Of a stretch of 64,000 bases of DNA, positions 1 to 11,600 are shown piece by piece. The DNA is taken from NCBI GenBank assembly GCA_008933995.1, contig WARS01000011.1, positions 17,939,516 through 18,003,515 of the forward strand, written 5' to 3'. Within the stretch, counting starts at the first letter, position 1. Each line of letters starts with the position of its first letter. Source of the DNA: Datnioides undecimradiatus. Lineage: Eukaryota > Chordata > Actinopteri > Lobotiformes > Datnioididae. The notes beneath the pieces are model-generated. The model was not told the origin of the DNA. It was given only the letters and a program-made list of their open reading frames with translations, and made no database searches. Made by a program: the position numbers and the translations under genes.

Positions 1-1458
1 CAAAGTGCTTTATTAGATGTCCCCTGATAGATCTGGTCTGAGGTAGAATTCACGTCTCCTGTAAGAAGGATAATGTTTGGCTGCAACTCAAGAGGGAGGG
101 TCCACGGAGTATCTATCACTGGGGGTGACTGAGCGTCAAATAAAAAAAGCAGTGCTGGGTAATTTTACAGGATGAAAGTCAATACAGTCGATACAGGCAA
201 TCATCTAAGGGACGCCCCTCGCTTTTCCTCAAGCTACTCATTGGTATTGTGAATTCACTGATACAACAGTTCTGGACCAAATGGCTATAACCTTCTCAGG
301 GGGAAGAGGGATTTGGGAGTGGAAATGCAGCTTATTTCAGTATATAAATTCCAATGAAAAATCTGCTGTCTTCGCTTAGAGAGTATTTTTACAGAGGCTT
401 GCAGGAAACCGGTAGAGGAGTTCTTCATGAGGATTAAACAACAAACACCTGAAGCTCAATACCAGCAAAACTAACAGGCTGCCGGTGGACTACAAAGCTA
501 CGATTGGGGATGTTGCTGCAAAGAAGCAATGAACTCTAAAATGTGGAGGCGGCAGAAGATCTCTACAATCAGAACAGTTTCAAGGTGAAGTCCCAAGAGT
601 AGTTCAATACCAGACCAAATCAGAAATATAATCTTTCCTTTGGTTCCTAATGTTACGGTGTTGAATAAAGGCCACAAAAGTGTAATTGTAAAACATTATG
701 ATGCCAAAGTGAAGTTGACCTTTGACATTTTGGGATTTGGGGTATACAATGTAGTCATTTCTATTAGACTTCGTCACTAGCTTGTAATGTCTAGGGTTAT
801 GGCCAAAAACTGGTTTTGTAAGATCACAGTGACCACTGGCCCCAAAAATCTATTTGGTTCATCCTTGAATGAATGTTTGTTTGTACCAATTTCAAAGAAA
901 TTCCCCAAGGCCTTTCTGAAATATTGTGTTAATGTCTACAGCCCCAGAGCTGTGTGTTTTTCAGTAAGGGAACTAACCTTCCTGTATGAGAACTGTCCAC
1001 CTGTAAAGATGGTGAGAGACTACAAAAACTGATGTCTGATACATTTTTGGGTCCACAGTAAATATGGACACGCAGACAGGTTGAGACAAGATGAGTGCTT
1101 GCGGCCGTCTGGACATTCAACACAAAAAGACAAACCCTCTGGCACCAGCTGTTGCTGGTGTGGAAGCATGAAAATGAATGAGTCCAGAAACTGACTAAGC
1201 CCTCATCAATCCCTGACATAAACCAGTCTGAATACGAGGGTCCCTTTTGAAACCATTGCCTAACTGGGCACACTAACTTCCTGGAGTCTTTGCTGGTTGC
1301 CTGGCAACTGCTCCCTGCCAAGACAGAGACCTGCACACAACCCCTCTGAAAAAACAGCAAATTTTTCAGATTTTCACTAAACAACAGAATAAACAAACAA
1401 GATATAACATGTTAATTGGTGAACTGACTGGCAGGCAGGTTTTATTATCTTTGAACAG

Positions 1459-1545
1459 AGCCATGCTAGCTGTTTCCCCTTGCATCCATTCTTTATGCTA
1501 AGCTAAGTGTCTCCTGTTTGTAGCTTAGGTATATTTAAGGTAGAG
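1459..1545 (+). repeat. Fragment of a dispersed fish repeat (GCTAAGCTAA type)
   Basis: The segment reads from a GCCATGCTAGCTGTTTCCCC block through TTTATGCTAAGCTAAG to a TGTAGCTTAGGTATATTTAA block. I recognise this order of blocks from very abundant interspersed repeats in percomorph fish genomes. Related blocks recur in this window at 29227-29300 (opposite orientation) and 29785-29880. The family name is not known to me. Confidence 0.55.
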
Positions 1546-4251
1546 ATAGCTTGTTGGGCGTGCCATCAACCGTCTCAGCTACTTCAGCCAAGCAGGAAGG
1601 TGAATAAGCCAATGAGTTTGTCTGAACAATGTGGTGAATTGTTCTAATCAGATCAGACATTCTTCAGATGAACTCTTCAGAAATGAGAAGGTGGAAATGG
1701 GGATTCTTGTCTTATGCAACTTTAAATGCATAGAATAAATTCTATTTTTATCAGGCAGAAAGGTGCCATTCATTCATTTGGATCGCACCAGATAAATATA
1801 AGGTCATATAAAAAACATAAATATGCAGCCTGTTTTTCACATTTCAGTCACGTGTTGTCTTGAAACTCCAAATTCTTCTCTTATCGCAGCCAAACAACCA
1901 CAGTTGGTTTGAGTTTCACCCTGAAAGATGACAGGGATAAGAAGCCCGGGCTTACTTTCATGTTTCCAATTTTGAGTGGGCAAAACAGGAAGGAAAAAGG
2001 GAGCAAACCAGCCTTTGATTTATATTCAAATGAGAAGTATACAGGGGAAATTGGATTTCTCTTTCATTTCAGAGAATAAATTTCCTGGTGGCAGATCGTA
2101 TTGTATCATCTCGTGGCGTTAATATCCAGCTCTGAGCGTCAGGAGCTATTCTTCATTACAAAGACTCGGAGGAACTTTTACACCTCCTCCCCGCAGAATG
2201 CAATGACAATTTCCATTTCTGTTCCAATGTTCAAACAATACCCCCGGGGCCATTTAAGACATTTTTCACCCGTTTTAATTTACACATGAAAGGCAATAAC
2301 ATATCAAAGGAGTTCTGCTTTAAATTCAAAAGAAAACTTGTCTCTGCCTTGTGTCCCTTATGTCAACGAACCCGGCTAATTCCGTACCTCAAAGCAAGCC
2401 AGCCGGAGGACGATCCTTTTGTAGGTGTAATTGAGTTCAGCGTGTTTATATACCGATGAAAAATTCAACAACATACACAACCATTCCAGTCAGACGGCAG
2501 CGCCGCATGGGAAAAAACACCATCCAGAGAGGAGCCTCTCTCTATTAGCAGTAAGTCCTTTCTGGGCAAAATCCTTTAATACCTCATTTTGATTTGAGTC
2601 TAACATATATATGTTGTAATCCTAAAGAGAGACATCCGCCTCCAGGCTTCTGAAATGCTGCAAGCATCACAAACAAAAAGAGACACGGACCGGAGAGAGG
2701 GAATCCTCAGACAGGAACTTACAACATAAGACACTTTAAGATGGGCCAATCATAATCTAAACATCAAAATGACTGTATTAAAACCTTGTTCAGTGTCTTC
2801 CTGCGCCACAGATAACGCCACAGCTAATGGTTGCTGGTTTAAACATTAGCATAGTGTTTTCAAGGTGTAGAGCGAGCAAGAAACATAGGGCTGCAGTTAG
2901 CAATTGCTTTCCCGATCATTAAATTTGATCCTTATGGGCTCAATTAATCGATTAGTCCGACAAATGTGACACAAAGTTGTGGAAAAACACCCATCACCAC
3001 TTCAGCCACAAGTGGCGTCCTGTAAAAACTGTTCTGATCTGGTCGAAAACAGTTCAAAACCCAGATGTATTTCATTTATTATCATATATGACAAAGACAA
3101 GCAGCAAGTCTTCAGCCAGTATCTGACCAACTGTTTACAGAGCTCTCTTTGAGGACAGATCTTGGCTGGCTGTTGGACACAGTTATACATCTCTGTCCAG
3201 CTGTATGTAGCCAGCATATGAAGCTTGCTAACCACGGTGATGTCTGGGGACCGCAGATGTAAATATAATCACATGATCAGGTGAGATAAGGATACCTGAA
3301 TCTCTAGTTTAAGACATGGAAATAAAACAGGTTGTGTATCACATGTGATTCCATGGTTTAGATCTCTGATTCCTCCAACAGTCAGCGTGTGAGCAGCAGC
3401 AGCCCTCCTGCCTGAGTATCCTTCAGAATGACACTCAAGGTCTTACAGATTTTCTGAAACAGCGCTGTTTGGGGGATTCTTAAGTTTATGAAATATGTGT
3501 GAAGAAGCCACAGAAGGTGGTGACTTATCTCTGGCGCCACCTTGTGGACGAACAAGGAGTCATACCGGAGCGAAGCCGTAAATAACAACCAGCTCCCGGT
3601 TTGATGCAGTCTTATCTTTTTATTGCCACACTGAAAACTGACCCTTGGTTAGGCAGTTGTGGTGTTCATTCAGCGAAATTATGAAAAAGAAATGTATGGC
3701 CGTCATTATCAGCGACATTAAGACATGCAAAAGTAGTTGGGACTGTATTTGCTTGAGGTATCCGTCTCTGAGATTTCTGCTGTCACCAAACACAATAAAG
3801 GTGAATGAAATTTTGTTTGTGGTGCTCACAGACGCTGAGGAGTTATATTAACAATTCTGACTTCCAGAGACAATATCCTGGCTACTCTTCTATAATCAAT
3901 AGTCTTTATTAAAACTGCTGACAGGCTGTTTTGTGGACTATCCAACACAACAGGGCCATTTTTCTTCGACGCTGTTGCTGTTGATTAATGCAATTCTTTT
4001 TTTTTGCAGCGAGCACCTGAAATAAAACTGAACTGTGGTGGAGGCATAAAACTCAGAGACCGATTAGTCAAGTAGCTGGACAAAAGATCACAGATCACAG
4101 ACAGATACCTCCGGAGGTAATGTTTTTCTTTATCGTTTGGGTGAACTAACATTTTAGGCCTAAAGAGCAGAACCTGTGGTACAGAAACAACGATTCAACA
4201 GATGAAGCGGCAGCACCCAAGATATGACTAAGTGTTTCTAAAGTGCCACTT

Positions 4252-4257
4252 TTTATT
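4252..4257 (-). terminator. Candidate poly(A) signal for borcs5
   Basis: TTTATT on the plus strand gives AATAAA on the minus strand. It is the first such hexamer below the borcs5 stop codon and would make a 3' UTR of about 1.26 kb. This is a weak inference because no transcript data are available. Confidence 0.3.
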
Positions 4258-5515
4258 AAAAAGCTTTGAGGACTTGCATATCTTTGGTACATGTGATGTT
4301 TGGCTATCACCGTAACATGCTAAGTTAATGCTGCAGAGCAGAGATGTGAACGTGCGGTTGTCTGACATGGGTCTATCTGACAGCAGGTTTTCCGTCCACC
4401 TCTGGATCATCTTCTGTACCGATCTGCTGAACAGCTGGCGAGGCGTCGGGGTCGCTGCTCCCTCCTTTGTTTTACTTTCTTTGCTCTTGTGTATGCACGT
4501 AGACTTGACACAGCTTCTAGAGCAAATAATAATCCAAATAAATTAAAATTCTGTCATCACAAAAGTTCATGAGAATATTGAGGCCATCTTCTGTCCACAG
4601 AGACGTTTCTCATTTTGCTCCCAATGTACAGTAAATCCGTGCTTCTTGAGTAATCCAGTGGAAACAATCCATCTCAGTCTCTTTGTCATAGCATCACAAA
4701 GTGAGACACCTGCACTGTTCAGAAAATTAAAAACCGTCAGTCTGCGTACAAGCAGTTCATGAAGTAGGGATCTCCAAACAGTGAGCGAGGCATATGGCGT
4801 GGGAACGAGATGAATATCATAATTGCAAACAACAAATATTTGTAATGTGAAGTGCGAGATCCAAAACCAATCCGCTGCCAGCTCTTGAGCGGCTCCGATA
4901 TCCCGGGAGGCGTGCGCAGACCTCCAGAGGAGCAGAATTTCGAGATACTTTGATGAGGCTTACAGACGTTTGAGTCGCTAAAACCGGCAACACATCTGGA
5001 GGATGAGTTTTTGAGCATATGGAGTTCATTCTGGCTCAATCAGAACTGTTTGTTCCTCCCCTGCGATGAGATTAGTAGAGAAGGCCTGTCGCTGGAAGAT
5101 TGCCAGTTGGATTCCCTGCAGGGAGGGGATAAGCAATAATCACCCGGCCCTCTGCAGTTCGACTACATCTGATCGCAATAGTTTGTTAGTTCGCAACTGC
5201 TCCAGTAGAGCTGCTTAGTCGTCAACGGCAGAATGTTGCTGTTAACCTCCAGCATGATGCATGTGTGTGTGCTGAAATAAGTGCAATGCTGCTGATTATG
5301 AGCACAGGCGTTAATCAAAACCTCTGCATCGAGTAAGAAGAATCAAACGTACTGAGCACGACCTGGAGGGCAGCCTCTCACAATTACACCTTAGCTTTAC
5401 CTCAGGGAGAAAAAAAACTTAAATGGGTTAAAACTTTTGAGTCTATGTAAAGACTTATTATCCCTACAGCTGGACAGACCTGCACTGGACTGAGGGCTGG
5501 GAGGCTTTAAGGAGG

Positions 5516-7548
5516 CTACTTGGTTGCAGAATCCCCATCGGGTCTCATGCTGAAGGGCTCTAGGCGCTCGCTCTCAGGCAGCATGTTGTTGAGGCGCTCC
5601 ATCAGCGGCACGGTCTGGTCGATGCCCATCTGGATGCGTCTCAGGATCATGGACATCTCGTTGACCTTCTGGATCTGCTCGGCGTACTTGGCGTAGCGTT
5701 TCTGGCGCTCCTGCATTATGCTGAACAAGGTTTCGACTGACAAGTCCATCTGGAAAGGAAGCATACAAGAGAGAAACAGAGATGGTGTTTGACTTTTAAT
5801 GACACTAGGCATCAACTCAAAGTAAAACAGCTTATTTTAAGATTTATTAAATTCTGCGTCAGCACTAGTACATGAATGTTACTTAAAATGGTAGGATGCA
5901 GGCAAAATGTACAAGTACGAGCACAAGTTTACAAAAGTAATGAAGATTAAAGCAAAACTGGTAGTAAAGATGAAACGCTACAATCTGATTTTCAGTCAGT
6001 CCACTGATTCTTCACAACGATGAAATGATTTACGTGACAACTAAGCTTCAGGAGTGAAAAATAAGACACCCTGCATGCTGAATGTTTCATACCGCACCAT
6101 GATACCTTACCTCTTTGATCCTCTTGACCAAGGCGTTCTGGTCGAAGGCCACGGCCTCAGCACACTGGTGGAGATGGTCCTGGTAGCGGATGCAGAGCTG
6201 CAGAACCTGGGTAGCATCCAGCCTTTCCAGACACATGCTGCTGGGTGACGTCTGGCCACTCAGCACTCCTGCGGAGAGTGAAGAGCAAAGGACTTAAATG
6301 GACATGCTGGAACAGAGTCACGCTTGACAACAGCGTAACACTTGGTAATTATTGTAATTAGCTCTGCACAGGATCTGACAGAGCTACCCTTCCTGCTATT
6401 TCAGGAGTGAGCCTACACAGGAAACTTGGCTCATTAGCCCCCTTCTAACACAGCGCTAATGGGTTGCAGCGATATGAGCCTCACTGCACAGATTTTGAAA
6501 ATAGACTGGTGGGGATTGGTTGCAAATTAGATGAAACTCTCAATAACTTCATGTGAAATCTGAAATGGCAGGAGTCAATATCTGCACACCGTTCTAATTC
6601 CTCCTCTCAAAAAAGGAAAAACATCAAGACAAAACCTTTGTAAACATTTACAGCGTAGATGATGGAGATCAAAACACTGAAAAATCTCTTTAAGTTTCGT
6701 CTTTTTAACATTTTTAGTGCCATAGGTGCCACAATTAGGTGTCTGTGATCTGTGTCAGCAACGGAAAACTTAGGCGTTACCTTTCAAAAGTGGCTGAAAG
6801 GTTGGTATTTCTTGCAGCTTTATGACGTCTGGATCGTTGTGGATGTTTCGCAGCGACTGGGTCCCCTGGGCCACAACCACAATATCGTCCATCTTCGCCT
6901 TCTGCTTTGCAGGAGACGGCACCACTGCAATGACAACGGTCCCTTTAAAAACTGACGCACAGTTTCAGTGCTCAGTTCACAATATATAGGCAGCTGTGTG
7001 TGTGTGTGTGTGTGAGAGACCTTTGACCTCTTCTATCCAGTTTTCATATCAAAGGAAATGTTATATTGTATTATGTTACTGCAACTTACAGACTATATAA
7101 ATGATTACTTTACAGATTACGTTTATTAAAGATAAAAATTATAATAACCTTACAAAATTATGCATTTTGTAGACCAATCAAGGTCCATTTGAACCCATCT
7201 ACAACTTTAAATTGTTGCTTTTGCCATCAATGCATTAAAAATAATAACAACAACCCTAACCTTCAAATTAATTTAATGATAAAACCTCTCTGTTATGGAA
7301 TTTGGATGTAAACCTTATTGTATTTGAGCATTTTTACATTGTTGTACTGTTACTTGAAATGCACTGCTTGTTCCACGACTGTGCTTGTCATTACTGTAAA
7401 ACATACATGCTAACGGTGAATTAGTGAACTTCAATAAAGGGTCATTTTACGAAGAATCAGAAATCAACCGTGCCAGGCAGCCTCACTCACCCGACGAGCT
7501 GTAATCGGAGTGTTTGTGCTCCGCATCTCCACTCTGCTCGGCTCCCAT
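5516..7548 (-). CDS. borcs5: BORC complex subunit 5 (myristoylated lysosome-positioning protein)
   Basis: Complete gene of four coding exons: 7491-7548, 6781-6924, 6111-6268 and 5516-5749. They join in phase to 197 codons plus stop (human BORCS5 has 196). The start [11 protein letters not shown] keeps Gly2, the N-myristoylation site that anchors the protein to the lysosome membrane. Family blocks seen are [11 protein letters not shown] (exon 2), [10 protein letters not shown]-like [31 protein letters not shown] (exon 3) and [53 protein letters not shown] (exon 4). From family knowledge, BORCS5 links BORC to ARL8 and kinesin so that lysosomes move outward along microtubules. All splice sites are GT/AG. 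Its neighbour smc1b lies upstream on the same strand, with about 0.7 kb from the smc1b poly(A) signal to this ATG. Confidence 0.95.
6990..7012. repeat. (TG)n microsatellite
   Basis: A run of about 11 TG dinucleotides in borcs5 intron 1. Confidence 0.9.
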
Positions 7549-8277
7549 GGTGCTAACGTCTGGTTAGCTAGCTAGCTAGTGGTTAGCTTTTGTAAAGGGC
7601 TACAGAAACGGCAGCCATAAAATCTGAACAACGCTGTCGGATACGCCCGTCTACGGAGACCTCACACGACTTCCATACATGTCGAACAGACAACCGTTCT
7701 CACGACTAATGGAAATGAAACAAGCGTTGTTAGTTCTGCAATATCACCGCTAGCCAACGCTAGCTGAGTTAGCCACTTAGCAGTCGTTCCTTCCAGACGT
7801 TAAGCAGCTACCGGGCTAACAGACGTTCCATTCAAGCGAAGTCCCGCGTGCCCTCCTGACAGTTAGTTGTGACGTGGGACATTTCGGGGTTCAGTGTGTT
7901 TTCACATCAACACGACACGCTGCTAAAATGACTCTGTGCTGAGACCTTAGCACACTGAGGCAGCACTTCCGTAAATATTGATCACGAGGTTGGTTGTTGA
8001 TCATATCCCGAAAAGCCATTTACCGCCCCCTACTGACTGATACCAAATCAAAACGCTGTCGCATTAGACCTTTTTTGCATTTGCTGTAGGTATTGTACAT
8101 GACATATAATATTAATAGCTAATTTTATTAATAATTTGTAAACGCCAACTGCAAAAGGATTGAGATGTGTGAATAAACAGCTTTAAATGGGTAAAACACT
8201 GGTGTAACTGTGTTCCTGTGTGTTCAGGAAAGACCTCCAGAAATCAGACAGCAAAACCATATCTTCAACTCTGTTGA
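7549..8277. promoter_or_regulatory. borcs5 upstream region; smc1b-borcs5 spacer
   Basis: The spacer lies between the borcs5 ATG and the smc1b poly(A) signal. It has an AGCTAGCTAGCTAG run at about 7565-7580, TGACGT-like sites near 7870, and CpG dinucleotides denser than nearby introns. This suits a housekeeping-type promoter without a clear TATA box. No ORF of note is present. Confidence 0.45.
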
Positions 8278-8283
8278 TTTATT
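8278..8283 (-). terminator. smc1b poly(A) signal
   Basis: Minus-strand AATAAA, 411 nt downstream of the smc1b stop codon. It predicts a 3' UTR of about 430 nt ending near 8260. Confidence 0.65.
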
Positions 8284-8693
8284 GTACAAAACGTAAGTCA
8301 CGCTGAAAAGCATAACTCAGGTACAAAAGGATTCAAGTAAAACACAAACAAAACAAACTACTAATCTGCCAGCACTCATCATCTTAACAACATGGAGGAT
8401 AAAGTTTGTTTACAACTGTCTTTCTGGGCTTTGCATATGACAAAGACATGGACTTTCACATATACTGTAGGTAAATCCACTCAAATGCTAAATACTCCAG
8501 TAAACCAGTCCCAGGAACTACAAAACATCTTTTTAGTAAAATCAATTTAGTAAAACACTCTAAAATGGAACATGGAAAATATCATTTAGTATTAATGAAA
8601 ACCTGAGCACTTCGTCAGAAGATGAACACGGTGAGAACCACTGAAACGTCCAACAAAACAACAAAAACACAAAAGGCACACAAGCTTTGTTTT

Positions 8694-11600
8694 CTACTTG
8701 TCCACCTGACTCTCACTGTCCTCTTCAACCAGAGGGTAGGGTCGCAGGTCCAGGGTCAGAATGCGGCTGAACATGCATTCCTCAAACTGTGAAGAAGAGA
8801 ATATCATAGCGACTGCGCTGTCATGACATATGGATACGAACAGTTCTGCTCGAACCCGGCAGCTTGCTCTACAGGTTTCTTACATCTGAGTAGACTCCCA
8901 GCAAAGCGTCTGCCTTCGAGAAAAACTCCTCCTTCAGGGAGATGACGATAATCTGCATGTTCTCCCTCGACTCTTCTCTGATGAAACTGGTCACCTGGTT
9001 ACAAACAAATCACCCACAGAAAGATATGCATAACTATAAGCCTTAAAATGAGATGAATACCAGGGCAACACACAGAAACCTGTGGTGTCATTTCAATCAT
9101 AATCTATTGATATCCAAAGAGATCAATGGAGTGAAACCATGACTCACGGTGATGTCTGAAAATATCGTGTTTTGTCCAATCAACAGCCCAAAGTCCAGAG
9201 ATATTCAGTTTGCAGTGACAGACCAAGCAATAAACCCTCACTCTGACGTTCAAGGAATCAAATCACAATGGCATTTCTGATTGATGAACTCATATGAATT
9301 GTTTCAGCACTACTGCAGGTATTAATTGCAAACCCCTTGCTGCATTTGGAGTCTTACCTTGCCAATGTTAGTGTTGTCCAGGGCTGCATCCACCTCGTCC
9401 AGGATGAAGAAGGGAGCAGGGCGGAAGCTGAGAGGTATGACATATCCCAGCGTGCCGGACAACAGAGACACAAAGAGCATTGAGGCGCTAATGTCAGAGG
9501 CAGAGCCAGACTGAGGCAACAACTGTAGGGCAAGTGCATGTGCAAGGCAGACAGCTTCATTACGAAACAAAATAAATAGAAAACAGCGAGGATGGTCGAG
9601 AGTCAAGAACAAGAACATCAACAGGCTCTCCAGATCATATCGCCTTCACTTAATTAGTCCATTCATCAGTTTAAAGACTAATGATCGTTACAAGCAAAGT
9701 ACCCCCAAGTAGAAACCGTAGCTTCTGAAAGATAGTTCATGTTGTGGCGACAGCTGTGCCTTAACTGCATTTCCCTTTTTTAATTTTGGGTTTTGTTTTT
9801 ATAGCCATGGGGGTTTGTTATCCAGCTGTCTGCCTATACTCATGTTACTAGCTAATGCCATGATTCTGGGAAATAGGACTGTGGTGTGTCAAATATGTCA
9901 TTTAAGATGGATTATTATGTTAATTCTACTTGTTATTCATTGTTTTACAATCATGCTATTGTGTTCATTCAGTGTTGGTAACCTAATGCACCTCAATCCA
10001 GTGTAATCAAGCCTGTTTCAGGGGCTGAGTCTGCGCCCAGTGTTACCTGTGGATGGCAAACACCAGTGCCAGGGCAGCGATGGCCTTTTCTCCACCTGAC
10101 AGGTTTTCCATGGACATGAAGCGCTTCCCCGGTGCCACGCAGTTGTAGTTGATGCCGCCGAGGTACGGCTCGTCTGGATTCTCTGCAGTCAGAATGGCCT
10201 GGAGCACACACACACAGCAGTGCACCTTCACTTACTGGATAAAAGCAGAGAAACCGGCGAGCGTGCGTCCGCGGCCGAGGCTCTGCTGCTTCACCTGGGC
10301 GCTGCTGTTCCTGTATATGCGTTTGTAGATCTGATCGATTACGACCGACACGTGTTCAAAGCACTGGCTGAAGAGGCTGAAGCGCTGGGACTTGACTTGC
10401 TCGAACTCCTGGCTGCATTTCCTGGCTGCTCTGGTGCTGGCGTCGAAGGCTGAGTGAGGGACAGGAAACAATCAGCTGAATCAGCGGCCCCTGCGCTATT
10501 TTGAAATTAAATGCATCAAACAACAAAATACCTTCTGTCACTCCCTGCAACTTGTCCTTCACCTCCCTTATCTTCTCCAGGGCTTTCAGGTTGGGGGCAG
10601 TGGTGCGATGCAGCACTCCCTCTGTAGAAGAGAGTGACTGCCTCAGCTTCTGCAAGTAGGCCTCCTCCTCGGCCTCTCCCTGCAGGCTCTGTGCTCGGAT
10701 AAATCAACACGTATATAAATAAACAGAACTAAGAGAAAAGGGGGGCAGCGATGAGGTCTGAGGTCTCACCCTGAGCTCTGCCTCCAGGCTGGAGTAGTCG
10801 ATGACGAGCTGCGCCTCTCTCTCGTAGATGCCCATGGTGGCTGAGGTGCTTTCAGATTCTGCGTCCAGCTGCACAAAACCAATCAGTCATCGCATTAAGA
10901 CTGACTTCTTCTTACTTCGAAGTGAGAGATAAGTATCCTGTACTGTACCTTCTTTACATTTTACCTGCACCTCGCTGATTTCATTCAAGTTCCCCGACAG
11001 CAGAGTGAGGGGCAGACTCTGGATCTTGCAGCCCAGCAGTAAGTTGTGTCTGGCAAGGCGTTTGTGCTCCAAGGCCGTCTCTGCAGACATCACCTCCCGC
11101 TGGAGCCTCACCAACTCTCTGAGAGGCCGACAGGCAGAAAGAGAGAAACGTGTTCCTGTTGGATTCATTTTTTAATTCAAGACTTTATTAAAAACTGAAT
11201 ATTATGAGAAATATTTCATGTCACACAAATGTCCTGTTTAAACCAAGTATTCATGATATTGGAAATGTTTACTTGTGACCACAAGTTAAACCTGTAGCCG
11301 CAGCGTCCTAAAAGACATGATGATCATCAGCAGCTGGACCAATACGTTAACTGCACTGGAGGGTGAGCGGCTGTGTTACCTGTTGATGTCTTGGACACTC
11401 TGGGCTTTCTGGTCCAGCTCAGCTTTAGCAGCTGCCACCTGGCTCTTCTTATACAGCAGCTGGTTCTTCAGCTCCAGCAGTTTGCTCTGACCCTCCTCCA
11501 CCAGCGCCAGCAGCTTCTCCTCATCCTGAGGGGGAATCAGGACAAAACAGAGGAAATCAGCCAGAAGGAGCTGTAAATACAGACTTACCCTTAGATCTCA

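Larger units (their letters stand above)
1..5515. other. No recognisable gene; possible borcs5 3' UTR at right
   Basis: I see no exon chain, tRNA or rRNA here. The open frames are short and carry no family motif. The right part, below the borcs5 stop at 5516, may be the borcs5 3' untranslated region: the first minus-strand AATAAA below the stop is at 4252-4257, and I find no AATAAA or ATTAAA between it and the stop. A fish interspersed-repeat fragment lies at about 1459-1545. The stretch 2085-2310 has the look of conserved noncoding DNA, but this cannot be shown from one sequence. Confidence 0.5.
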
